DNA of 64,000 nucleotides from Saccharibacter sp. EH611 (GTDB lineage: Bacteria; Pseudomonadota; Alphaproteobacteria; Acetobacterales; Acetobacteraceae), in the NCBI RefSeq assembly GCF_009834765.1, contig NZ_WVHP01000002.1:1-64000 (forward strand), read 5' to 3'. This document shows positions 1 to 7,716 of the stretch, one piece after another (position 1 is the first letter of the stretch; each line of letters begins with the position of its first letter). The position numbers were made by a program, and so were the translations under genes. The notes beneath the pieces were generated by a model. The model was not told the origin of the DNA. It worked only from the letters and a program-made list of their open reading frames with translations, and did not search any database.

Positions 1-222
1 GTTCAAGCCGAGATAGACGCAGACGACGCCATTAGTCAGGTCGATGATAAATATCTGCTGGAAGAAGTCGTGAGTCGCAAACTCAATCTACCTCCAGCAA
101 AACCATGTGATGTAACGGGCAATGAACTGGTCGCTGATTTGATGCGTGCTTTTGAAACGCAAGACCGAAGCGAGTTTAGTTACTTGCTTGACAAGGTATA
201 CAACCTTGCGGAGGGCATGTGA
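1..222 (+). CDS. Hypothetical protein of the integrated element (5' truncated)
   Basis: An open frame runs from the first base to TGA at 220-222, giving the last 73 residues of a protein. The fragment is acidic (DADDAISQVDDKYLLEEVV) and looks alpha-helical, with no motif I recognise. Its stop codon overlaps the start region of the next small gene (GTG at 219, ATG at 222), which suggests translational coupling within the element's operon. Function unknown. Confidence 0.6.
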   Translation, partial: VQAEIDADDAISQVDDKYLLEEVVSRKLNLPPAKPCDVTGNELVADLMRAFETQDRSEFSYLLDKVYNLAEGM

Positions 223-407
223 TGAATATCTTTCATGCCATACTTCTATCAATGAATATTTATTGCGGAATGGGCCTCTACGTCAGACATCGAGAGCGCC
301 GTTTCCGCCCTAACTGCCCGCGAGGGGGCATCCCAACACTGACAACAATGCTGTTCTGGCCGTGGAAGATCGCGGTCGTGTTCTGGAAGAAATGGAGGCG
401 GGGATGA
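219..407 (+). CDS. Small hydrophobic hypothetical protein of the element
   Basis: A 62-residue product (61 from the ATG at 222). Two hydrophobic stretches (residues about 6-20 and 42-56) separated by an Arg-rich segment suggest a small membrane protein, but neither is a clear transmembrane helix. The start overlaps the upstream stop, and its TGA at 405-407 overlaps the next ATG (ATGA), so it sits in a coupled chain of genes. That chain is the main argument that it is real. Function not recognised. Confidence 0.45.
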   Translation: MMNIFHAILLSMNIYCGMGLYVRHRERRFRPNCPRGGIPTLTTMLFWPWKIAVVFWKKWRRG

Positions 408-586
408 GAGTAGATATTGATAGCTGTGAGGTAATGGGATGCGATGGGACAAGATATTTCCTAGTGTCTGAGCATTGTTCCTGTCATGTTTGTGCCCCTT
501 GTTCTCATTGCGAAGAGAAACCGTTGATTTGCGATACATGCGGTGCACGCTCTGATGATTTGCAAGAACAGGAGGGCGGAGAATGA
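404..586 (+). CDS. Cysteine-rich small protein, zinc-ribbon-like
   Basis: A 60-residue protein starting at the ATG that overlaps the previous stop (ATGA at 404-407); a longer frame exists upstream, but the overlap favours this start. It has cysteines at about 8, 13, 25, 27, 30, 33, 36, 43 and 46, including CxC, CxxC and a final CDTC pair, consistent with one or two zinc-binding knuckles. Its stop again overlaps the next start (ATGA at 583-586). Small zinc-ribbon proteins are common in phage and island operons and may bind nucleic acid or protein; the role here is unknown. Confidence 0.6.
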   Translation: MRVDIDSCEVMGCDGTRYFLVSEHCSCHVCAPCSHCEEKPLICDTCGARSDDLQEQEGGE

Positions 587-927
587 CAGCGACGCCTGAG
601 CAGCGAGTTGGCGCTGAGGTTATTGCCAATTTTACCGGCATCCCTTCCAGCACGATCATCAAGTTAGCGCAACAAAGACGAATACCCGCAACCAAAATTG
701 GAAGGCGCTGGAGGTTTAGCGTCTCACGTGTGGATCAGTGGATTAAAGAAAGAGAGGAAGCAAATCTGTGTCGGTCACCTCATCAGGAAAGCGTTATAAA
801 AAGCCAGCGAATTGCTTCAAACGCGGTAAAACGTGGTGGGCTGAAATCGTCGTTTCAGGCGTCAGACACAGATGCAGCTTACGCACAGATGATGCGAGGA
901 AAGCAGCGAAGCGGGTTGAACAATTAA
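583..927 (+). CDS. Helix-turn-helix DNA-binding protein, excisionase-like
   Basis: The product has 114 residues. The first 60 or so form a MerR/excisionase-type winged HTH: a recognition segment around residues 22-40 (PSSTIIKLAQQRRIPATKIG) followed by RRWRFSVSRVDQWIKE, the usual wing and closing helix. Such proteins direct excision or regulate the adjacent integrase. The reading frame then continues about 160 bases into the integrase gene in another frame; that tail (from about residue 62) has no domain character and probably persists only because the overlap constrains it. The start is coupled to the previous gene by ATGA. Confidence 0.75.
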   Translation: MTATPEQRVGAEVIANFTGIPSSTIIKLAQQRRIPATKIGRRWRFSVSRVDQWIKEREEANLCRSPHQESVIKSQRIASNAVKRGGLKSSFQASDTDAAYAQMMRGKQRSGLNN

Positions 928-1862
928 AGGAGGAACTAACTCGAAAGGCCTCTGGATTTGAAGGCGAGCAATCATGGAAAGCAGCCGTTGTTCTGTGGAT
1001 GCAAAAAGGCCTTGATGGCGTTAAGCCTTCTGTCTCAAAACGGTATTTATCAAGCATCCGAAATTTTGATCCGCTGTTTGGAGATTTGCTTTTGGAGAAA
1101 ATAACGACGAAAGACATCGCCGAGTGGGTGAACTGGCGTAAGGATACAGGGCAGAGGGGAAGAAATAATACAGAAGGAGCTAAGAAAGAAATCTCTAATG
1201 CTACGATTAGGAGAGACCTAACAGCACTTTCTCGTCTTATGTCCTTTTGTTGTGCCATTGGATGGAGATGTGACAACCCTGTTCAGTCTTATGATCGGTC
1301 TATTGTTAGGGAAAAAAGGGAGCCTAAGCGTCCCCCTACAGAACGCGAGGTTGCACAGGCTATTGCAGAAGCATCTCCCGGTATGGCCGGTATTTTAAGA
1401 ATACTGTCCCAGACGGGAATGAGAATGGAGGAAGCTGTCACTTTAGAGGCATTTCAAATTGATTATGAAAAACGGCAAATTCTTCTGACACGCACTAAAA
1501 GCAACCGCCCTCGTGCATTATCGTGGGAAACATATGGGGGCAATGCAACTGATGCTATTTTAGCTGGCGAAAAGGAAGGGCTTCTATATCGGAGTGGTGA
1601 TACAGGAGAAGCGTTTGCTAATTTCTCATCAAACCACGGACAACTGATGCGCCGTATGGTAAAGGCCAACCCGGAATATAAGCGCTTTAATGTTCACTCA
1701 TTGCGGCACGCTTTTGCGATCCGCTGGCTTAAAAATGGTGGTAGTCTTTATGCGTTGTCACGTCATTTAGGACATAGTTCTGTGAAGGTGACGGAACATA
1801 GTTATTTGGGCTATTTGACCATCGAAGAACAAGAAAGGGTTCAGCTTCAAAGCGACCTTTAG
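768..1862 (+). CDS. int: Tyrosine-type site-specific recombinase (integrase)
   Basis: A 364-residue phage-type integrase starting at GTG. The N-terminal part (about 15-60, CFKRGKTWWAEIVVSGVRHR) is an arm-binding-type domain, followed by a SAM-like core-binding domain (about 65-170) and the catalytic domain. Visible catalytic residues are Arg near 219 (TGMRMEEA), Lys near 244 (TKSNR), HSLRH near 309-313, HLGH near 333-336 and the nucleophilic Tyr near 346 (EHSYLGYL). All appear intact, so the enzyme is probably active. The gene ends about 110 bases before the tRNA-Ser fragment that is its likely attachment site, and it overlaps the HTH gene by about 160 bases. Confidence 0.95.
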   Translation: MSVTSSGKRYKKPANCFKRGKTWWAEIVVSGVRHRCSLRTDDARKAAKRVEQLKEELTRKASGFEGEQSWKAAVVLWMQKGLDGVKPSVSKRYLSSIRNFDPLFGDLLLEKITTKDIAEWVNWRKDTGQRGRNNTEGAKKEISNATIRRDLTALSRLMSFCCAIGWRCDNPVQSYDRSIVREKREPKRPPTEREVAQAIAEASPGMAGILRILSQTGMRMEEAVTLEAFQIDYEKRQILLTRTKSNRPRALSWETYGGNATDAILAGEKEGLLYRSGDTGEAFANFSSNHGQLMRRMVKANPEYKRFNVHSLRHAFAIRWLKNGGSLYALSRHLGHSSVKVTEHSYLGYLTIEEQERVQLQSDL

Positions 1863-1970
1863 CTGTGGGGGATTTTGTGGGGAGGGAGACTGTTTTTATG
1901 GCAGATATGGGAGTTATTTGATTCTAAAAACGGCAGAATACAGCCAAACAATTTTCATTACTTGTCTGTA

Positions 1971-2037
1971 TTCGGTTTGCTAAACCGTTATACGGGTAAC
2001 TCCCGTATCGTGGGTTCGAATCCCATCCCCTCCGCCA
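1971..2037 (+). other. Attachment site: 3' half of tRNA-Ser(GCT)
   Basis: The sequence matches a class II tRNA from the anticodon arm to CCA: loop TTGCTAA (anticodon GCT), a long variable arm (ATACGGG/CCCGTAT), a T arm with GGGTTCGAATCCC, a 3' acceptor strand CCCCTCC, then GCCA. The 5' half (acceptor strand and D arm) is absent upstream, where AT-rich element DNA occurs instead. This is the duplicated 3' end left by integration into a tRNA gene; the complete tRNA-Ser should lie at the other end of the element. The integrase just upstream supports this. Confidence 0.88.
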
Positions 2038-2094
2038 GCGGGTTCTCTATATTCCCCAGAAAATAGCTGAAAAAAGAATTAATCATTTTCGCGA

Positions 2095-2117
2095 GGCCCT
2101 CATAGAGGCCCTTTTTG
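2095..2117 (+). terminator. Rho-independent terminator after the tRNA-Ser remnant
   Basis: GGCCCTC / GAGGCC forms a short hairpin (one bulged C, ATA loop) followed by CTTTTTGG. It lies 58 bases after the CCA end and was probably the terminator of the original tRNA-Ser gene. Confidence 0.6.
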
Positions 2118-2252
2118 GTTGATTCTGTCGTTATCGTATTAGCTGTCGAGGTTTCTTAGAAAAATACCGAATCTCTTACCGTTCATTCTCATTATCCCAC
2201 ATCATAACGGGAAGCTCTCATCATTATGGTAGAGTACATCGTCTGAGCCCTG

Positions 2253-2953
2253 TTAGGATTTGAGATAATCAACTGAAGCAGCGATGTAGAGCACGGATAT
2301 GAAAGATGAAGCTGTTTTATCATAGCGTGTTGCCACCGCTATCCATTCCTTGAGACTTACCCAGAGATTTTCCACCACATGTCTGTTTCGGTATGCCCAT
2401 CGTGGGCAGTGGCAAGGGAATTGCCGGAGGAATGACAGGGATGCACTTATGCTGTTGAAGCATTTAGGCATATCCTCTGTCACAAAATAGATAGGTTGGG
2501 AGCTGGGACTATTGATCAAAAAGGTCACGGGCCTGCGGCAGCTCATGAGCCTGGCCAGAGAAAAGGTAAAAGCCAAAGCTTTCCCGTGCTCATCCGACGC
2601 TACGCAGACTTTTGATCCCCAAATCACCGCGTGAGCGTCTCAGGCCCTGACACGTTCCTGATCGCCCTCTGTTCCCCCTTTTTGCGGCCCCGGCTGCTTT
2701 GTGATGGACACGTATGATAGTGCCATCAAAACACACCATACCCAAGGCGGGATCAGCTTCGCTGAGACGACGAAACAGCTTCTGCTAGCCACCAAGGCCC
2801 CAGTTCAGAAGGAATGGCACGCCATTTCGTGCCATTTTGATGACGCCAGAAAATGGCTGAAATAGTTCGTCTCAGATCATGTGGAGCTTCCCTGCTTTTG
2901 GGACGATATTCGTCAATCGGAGGAGCAAGACGGAGCCACATCCTGTCAGAAAT
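2253..2953 (-). pseudogene. Degenerate IS5-family transposase, copy 1
   Basis: Read on the minus strand, successive frames give an N-terminal part (MWLRLAPPIDEYRPKS, then LRRTISAIFWRHQNGTKWRA), a middle part (DGTIIRVHHKAAGA) and a C-terminal part (ENLWVSLKEWIAVATRYDKT ending VDYLKS-stop). These are the familiar blocks of IS427/IS1031-type IS5 transposases. At least two frameshifts and missing residues separate the blocks, so no active enzyme can be made. Similar wrecks lie at 3085, 20534 and 23669. Terminal inverted repeats could not be defined by eye. Confidence 0.85.
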
Positions 2954-3084
2954 GACGCTTTCATTATACTTACTCCCTCTAGATGAAGAGGAAAGTTATA
3001 CTTTAAAGTCTAATGTATCATAATTATTTTATTGATGTATATATGTATATTGTAGATAAATAAAAAGATATACTTTTATTTCAT

Positions 3085-3486
3085 CTTCTACGTCTGCAAT
3101 AAAGATAACAAAGAAAGAGGACGATGCGGTCTTTTTATATCGGATTACGACAGTTTACCATTCCTTGATCTTTGCCCATAAATTTTCAACTAGATGGTGG
3201 TGTCTGTAGGTTTCATCTTGGAGAAGTGATTTCAAGATCATTTTGGCGTGACTGGATGATAGGCCGAGCCCCACGTTTCCAGAGATTTTCACAGAATTTA
3301 TACGAAGCATAGCTACGGTCACCAATAACCTTAAATGAGGTGTGTGAGGTAGATCAGCACGTAGAGCCTAAGCACATGGCAGTTCGTAACTCCTATCTGG
3401 GTGAAAGAAGAAGGGATAGCGCTCTGTCGCGTCCATCAGCAGCGACACAGACCTTAAGTTCAAACCTCCGTGTGGTTACGATAAGA
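3085..3486 (-). pseudogene. Degenerate IS5-family transposase, copy 2 (C-terminal half)
   Basis: Minus-strand frames read LKVCVAADGRDRALS, then KVIGDRSYASYKFCENLW, then YRHHHLVENLWAKIKEW followed by a stop and IRYKKTASS. These match the second half of the same transposase family as the neighbouring copy. Several stops and frameshifts are present and the N-terminal half is missing. It directly abuts the LysR gene and is probably an older, separate insertion. Confidence 0.75.
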
Positions 3487-3501
3487 GCGTACTGATCTAT
3501 A

Positions 3502-4395
3502 TCATTTACTTTTATGACTAAATGTCATTACAGAGAAATCTAGGAAGCTACGTAGTTTAGGCGTTATTTGGCGGTCTGGAGTGTATAGAATATGCAAAGG
3601 TGACGCTGGTACATCATATTCACTCAGTAGTTTCACAAGAGTGCCATTGCGCAGTGCATCACCGACCAGTTCGAGTGGCTGTAGAATCACTCCTAGTCCG
3701 GCTACGGCTGCTGCAAGTAGCGGATCCCCCTGATTGATCGTCAATCTACTTGTAATCGGCACATCTATTCGGCCTTCGGGGCCTTCAAAATTCCAGTTCG
3801 AACGACCATCAGAATAGGCAAAACCTAGGCATTCATGTTGTTGGAGATCCCATGGAGTTTTGATAGGTGGCCTCCGCTCCAGGTAGGACGGAGCGGCACA
3901 TAAAACTAACCGATAGGGGGCGAGCGGAAGTGCCTTGAGGCCACTGTCTTGCAGCTCACCGATCCGAAATACAGCATCATAGCCGCCATCAACCACGTCA
4001 ACCAGTTCGTTTGATAGTGTTAGGTCTAGCGACACTTGAGGATACTTGACCATGTACTCAAGAAGACGAGGAGACAATGCATGCATGCCAAAGGTAACTG
4101 GAGCGTTTATGCGCAAACGACCGCTAGGTATACCGCGGGCTTCAGCAGCTAAACTTTCTGCCGCTTGTATGTCTGCTAGGATCATTTTAGCGCGCTGATA
4201 AAATGTTCGACCGAAGTCGGTGAGACTCTGCCGACGTGTTGTTCGCCTCAGCAGAGAGACCCCAAGATACTGCTCAAGCATTTTTACCTGCTTGCCAACC
4301 AGTTGAGGAGACATATTGAGGTCGTCAGCTGTAGCACTAAACGAGCCCAGCTCCACTGCTCTAACGAATGTAGCTATCTGAGATAAACGATCCAT
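3502..4395 (-). CDS. LysR-family transcriptional regulator
   Basis: The 297-residue protein starts at MDRLSQIATFVRAVELGSFS; an upstream in-frame start would add 30 residues without family resemblance. Residues 1-60 form the LysR winged HTH (SFSATADDLNMSPQLVGKQV), and about 90-290 the periplasmic-binding-like effector domain. Members of this subgroup (DUF24-free, CrgA/AaeR-like) commonly control a divergently transcribed oxidoreductase. Here the divergent neighbour is a quinone-oxidoreductase gene that has decayed, so the regulator may have lost its local target. Effector unknown. Confidence 0.9.
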   Translation of the reverse strand: MDRLSQIATFVRAVELGSFSATADDLNMSPQLVGKQVKMLEQYLGVSLLRRTTRRQSLTDFGRTFYQRAKMILADIQAAESLAAEARGIPSGRLRINAPVTFGMHALSPRLLEYMVKYPQVSLDLTLSNELVDVVDGGYDAVFRIGELQDSGLKALPLAPYRLVLCAAPSYLERRPPIKTPWDLQQHECLGFAYSDGRSNWNFEGPEGRIDVPITSRLTINQGDPLLAAAVAGLGVILQPLELVGDALRNGTLVKLLSEYDVPASPLHILYTPDRQITPKLRSFLDFSVMTFSHKSK

Positions 4396-4577
4396 TATAA
4401 ACCTTATGTTTCTAATCTTGAGCCGACATAAGTCTTTATCCATTGGCGAGCAACTTCTAAATGGTTGATTACGCCTTGATGGCAAAACGGATCAACAGCC
4501 AAATATGAGAATTATTCTCATTGAGTTATCCCGTATGCCTTCGGTATCTGACCTTAACAACACAAGAGACAAGCACA

Positions 4578-5568
4578 ATGACGCGAATTGTAAGAATCCA
4601 TGAATACGGTGACGCTAGCGTCCTCAAGCTGGAAGAGTTGGATGTACAAGCCCCCGCAGCAGACGAAGTACAGATCGGTGTTAAAGCTATTGGCCTAAAC
4701 CGCGCCGAAGTGATGTTTCGTAATCACGCTTATTTGTAGGAGGCTGTTTTCCCAAGCCGCCTTGGTTACGAAGCTGCTGGTCTTGTAACGGCTGTTGGTA
4801 GTCAGGTAACAAATATTAAAGTGGGAGATTCTGTCGACTTGATCCCCCCCACTGGATATTGCCTGTTGGGGAACATACGGAGAATTGGCCAATGTGCCAG
4901 CCTACCTCGTCGTTAAAAAGCCAGAGAATCTGTCCTTCGAAGAAGCAGCCGCCTCTTGGATGCAATACGTTACAGCATGGGGCGCTCTTATTGAGTAGGC
5001 AAACCTTCAGAAAGGCGATTTTGTTTTAGTTACTGCCGCCTCAAGTAGTGTCGGTTTAGCTTCCTTCCAGATAGCTCGTATGGTTGGCGCTACGGCGATA
5101 GCAATTACGCGTACCCGTGCAAAGAAACAAGCACTTCTGGATGCTGGAGCCACTCACGTCATCGTTAGCGATGAAGAAGATATCGTCGAGCGCGTCATGA
5201 CATTAACTAACGGTCAGGGTGCACGCGTCGTATTCGATCCTGTTGGAGGCCCATCTTTTGAGCCTCTCACACAGAGCATGGCCCGAGGCGGCATCCTCTT
5301 ACTATATGGCGCATTAAGCACAGAGCCAACTCCGTTCCCACTCTTTACTGTTTTAGGAAAGAGCCTGACTCTTAAGGGTTTCCTTTACGCAGAAATTATT
5401 TCTGATCTTGAAGCGCTCGAGCGCGCCAAAGCCTTTATTCTAAAGGGATTGGAATCTGGAGAACTTCGACCACTCATAGCAAAAACTTTTTCACTAGATG
5501 ACATTCAGGAAGCTCATAAGTTTCTGGAAGCTAATCAGCAGATTGGGAAGATAATAGTTACGGTCTGA
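4578..5568 (+). pseudogene. Broken zinc-independent NADPH:quinone oxidoreductase (MDR family)
   Basis: The reading starts MTRIVRIHEYGDASVLKLEE and ends with GKIIVTV, a typical full-length medium-chain quinone reductase of about 330 residues. The frame is broken three times: TAG at 4737-4739 (after RNHAYL), a one-base insertion in a run of seven C at about 4844-4850, and TAG at 4996-4998 (in ALIE-stop-ANLQKGDF). Between these the protein reads normally (LGYEAAGLVTAVGSQV; KPENLSFEEAAASWMQY; SSVGLASFQIARMVGA, the Rossmann NADPH site). The last part (5080-5568) is open but lacks the N-terminal catalytic domain. Both amber codons could come from single C-to-T changes of CAG. The gene is divergent from the LysR regulator. 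Confidence 0.9.
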
Positions 5569-5968
5569 TCAGTAAACAAAGTGAGGCTGGCATCAGCTCT
5601 TTGCAAGACTCTCAAACAGGTTGAGTTTTATAGGCCAGGACCGCGTGGCCAGCCTTCCAGACCATGCGCTAAAATAATATCAGCATTATTGCTCTCAAAC
5701 GCCTCATTTTTGTGAGGTTTTAAGCGGCTAAGCGGGCTTCATAACTGTTTGAGATGAGTATGATGCCGTCATTTTTATCGCCGCTGCAGTAAAGCATATC
5801 CAGATCTAACAACGCTTATTTGAACATAATGCTTCTGAAAGGGATTATGGAAAAATGACGTTGTGAAGAGTTGTTTTGTTTCTTAATAATTAAAAAACCA
5901 TAATTTATAATATATTGCTTTTTTAGAGAGGAAAAACAAAGATGATTTTAGAAAAAGGATACTTAATT
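5569..5968 (+). other. Intergenic region, about 400 bases
   Basis: No convincing gene. A TATAAT-like box lies near 5905-5915 (TTTATAATATATTGC) in AT-rich DNA before the repeat protein, probably its promoter. The part around 5580-5800 has higher GC and short open frames on the minus strand (for example GDKNDGIILISNSYEARLA) that could be a decayed gene, but I could not recognise it. Confidence 0.4.
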
Positions 5969-6427
5969 ATGTCGTTCTCTCGAAATTTTGCTATGTTTTG
6001 TGTGGTGGGAAGCGCATTATGTTTATTTCTACCTATGGCTCATGCTGATGATGGCCCTCAAGGGGCATTTAATAGTGGCAGTGTGACCGACGGCAATGGG
6101 CACCTAATAGGTAAAATTGATGGATATGGAAATCTGAGCGCTCCAGATGGCTTGACTAAAGGAAGTGTTGATTCTTCAGGTAATATCACGAATGAGGATG
6201 ATGAGATTGTAGGTAATATTGATAGCTCTGGGAATGTTAAAGACAGCATGGGACATTTTCTAGGGAATGTTGATGTTTTCGGGAATGTAACAGATGAAAA
6301 TGGCGGTGAAATTGGGAATATTGATGCCGATGGAAATGTGAATAGTAATTATATGGGAGTAGTTTGCCATGTTCCACCTGGCAATAAGGTAGCTGGTTTT
6401 ATACTCCTTTCTGGTCGTCAGTTTTAA
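5969..6427 (+). CDS. Secreted protein with 17-residue tandem repeats
   Basis: The 152-residue product has a signal peptide (MSFSRNFAMFCVVGSALCLF, cleavage likely after AHA at 24-26). Residues 38-122 are five head-to-tail 17-residue units with the pattern N-V/I-T-D-x-x-G-x-x-x-G-N-I/V-D-x-x-G, for example NVTDENGGEIGNIDADG; a degenerate sixth unit follows (123-138), then a short hydrophobic tail. The regular Gly/Asp/hydrophobic spacing suggests a beta-solenoid or calcium-binding repeat. It resembles in style the DUF3659-type repeats of fungal proteins, but I claim no homology. A start at 5942 also has a ribosome site (GAGAGG); the later ATG has AAGGA and gives a more normal signal peptide. No neighbour hints at function. 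Confidence 0.75.
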   Translation: MSFSRNFAMFCVVGSALCLFLPMAHADDGPQGAFNSGSVTDGNGHLIGKIDGYGNLSAPDGLTKGSVDSSGNITNEDDEIVGNIDSSGNVKDSMGHFLGNVDVFGNVTDENGGEIGNIDADGNVNSNYMGVVCHVPPGNKVAGFILLSGRQF

Positions 6428-6515
6428 TAAAAAACGTCGTAAGGACGATTCTTTCCTTTTATTACCCAATCAAGAGATAAATAATAGAGGGAAGTCTATA
6501 TAATATATGAAGTAA

Positions 6516-7664
6516 TTATCTTTCAAAAGGATGAAACATTATTTCACGGGCAGCGCTGTAAATATGGTAGAGTGAACTTGCTGGCATAAAATCGGTCGCA
6601 GGACTTTCGTTCTCATGAAAGCGGTCGATCCATCCACCTGCTAGTTTTCTGGGGGCGAATTGTCGAAAGAAACGTTCTGACAGGCTATTCAGCAGGGCAA
6701 GCCGCTCTGTTTCCGGGGCGTTTGCATGGCGGACGAGAAGGCGCATCAGTTCTGTTTGAGGCCAGATGCGATAGGATAGTTCTGTGAGCGTTCCCGTTTC
6801 TGTCATGGCGTCAAGGACAAGCCCCTCTTTTAGGCCGTATTGGCGACCATTTTTGAAAAGAGATGACGCCACGTGATGCGCTGTCTCGTTAAGATGTGTG
6901 TGCTGTGGAGAGAGGCGATTAAATTCGCTAAGAAGCCATGACCACTCGAACTGATGACCTGCTTCAACCCGATTTTCCCCTCTTTTATAAGCAGGCTGCC
7001 ACCCTTCTGTGAAAAACTCGAGAAGCATGGTGGGATCTTTTGAGAGAAAATTTCTGAGACTAAAGTCAATAAGACTTTGGGCTTTGTCATAATAAAATGC
7101 GTCACTCGACACCTCAAAGAGGGTGAGAAGCGCTTCTAAAAGGTGCATATGTGGATTTTGGCGCCTTATGGCATCGACAGCAGGAAAACTGTCCAGGAAG
7201 CCGCCATTTCCAGTATGGAAGATTTGCTCAACCTCGTGAACCGTTTGCCGAGCCATCTGGAGGTAATGGGGAGTCGGTGTGTGTTTATAAGCCCATGCAT
7301 AAGCAAAAAGAATAAAGGAATGGCCGTATAAATCACGCGTTGTATTGACGGGGCTCTGGTCAGGGCCGATAGAAAAAACCCAGCCAGCTTGACCATCAGG
7401 CTGATAATACAGCTTTTCTACGCGCTCTAAACAATGATGCGCTTGGTCAGCTTGTTGATACAACCCATCGCAGGAAGCTTGACAGAATGTCGCGATCTGG
7501 CGTGCTTGCACCATAAGGCGAAGCGCAGGAAGCGTAATCGGTGTATGATCAAAGGCGAGGCGCTCTTGGTATAACTGTCGGGAAGTGTCAAAGCCTGGGC
7601 CACTCCAAAGAGGAAATGCTTGGGTGGTTAGCCAGTTCTTCCAAAGAGAATGTACAGTCATCAT
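6516..7664 (-). CDS. AGE-family sugar epimerase/isomerase
   Basis: The 382-residue protein belongs to the N-acylglucosamine 2-epimerase family ((alpha/alpha)6 barrel), whose members isomerise aldoses and ketoses or epimerise N-acetylglucosamine, mannose or cellobiose. Family motifs are seen at about 168-178 (RRQNPHMHLLEALL, with an active-site His) and 230-242 (VEAGHQFEWSWLL, with a second His and Glu). The substrate cannot be read from the sequence; a mannose or glucose isomerase is plausible in a sugar-oxidising bacterium. A GAGGAAA ribosome site precedes ATG ATG. The next gene upstream on the same strand is hldE, 50-odd bases away, so both may belong to one envelope-sugar operon. Confidence 0.85.
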   Translation of the reverse strand: MMTVHSLWKNWLTTQAFPLWSGPGFDTSRQLYQERLAFDHTPITLPALRLMVQARQIATFCQASCDGLYQQADQAHHCLERVEKLYYQPDGQAGWVFSIGPDQSPVNTTRDLYGHSFILFAYAWAYKHTPTPHYLQMARQTVHEVEQIFHTGNGGFLDSFPAVDAIRRQNPHMHLLEALLTLFEVSSDAFYYDKAQSLIDFSLRNFLSKDPTMLLEFFTEGWQPAYKRGENRVEAGHQFEWSWLLSEFNRLSPQHTHLNETAHHVASSLFKNGRQYGLKEGLVLDAMTETGTLTELSYRIWPQTELMRLLVRHANAPETERLALLNSLSERFFRQFAPRKLAGGWIDRFHENESPATDFMPASSLYHIYSAAREIMFHPFER

Positions 7665-7716
7665 TATATTTCCTCTACTGGGTAGGCAGGTTAGGCCCTT
7701 TGTAAGCCGCTGGCAA

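Larger units (their letters stand above)
1..2037 (+). mobile_element. Right end of an integrated genetic element (prophage or integrative island)
   Basis: The stretch holds short, tightly packed plus-strand genes linked by ATGA stop/start overlaps, an excisionase-like HTH protein and a tyrosine integrase, and it stops at a 3' half of tRNA-Ser. An integrase gene beside a tRNA 3' end is the usual architecture of tRNA-targeted prophages and islands. The left end lies outside the window, so neither size nor cargo can be told. That it is an element is inferred from this arrangement; no phage structural gene is visible here. Confidence 0.85.

Noticed and set aside
249-695. Long minus-strand frame opposite the element's small genes
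   Set aside because: Runs antisense to four coupled plus-strand genes with better coding character and has no family resemblance.
1971-2037. A functional tRNA-Ser gene
   Set aside because: Acceptor 5' strand and D arm are missing upstream, so it cannot fold as a full tRNA.
5580-5800. Possible decayed gene between oxidoreductase pseudogene and repeat protein
   Set aside because: Short minus-strand pieces look coding-like but match no family I could name.
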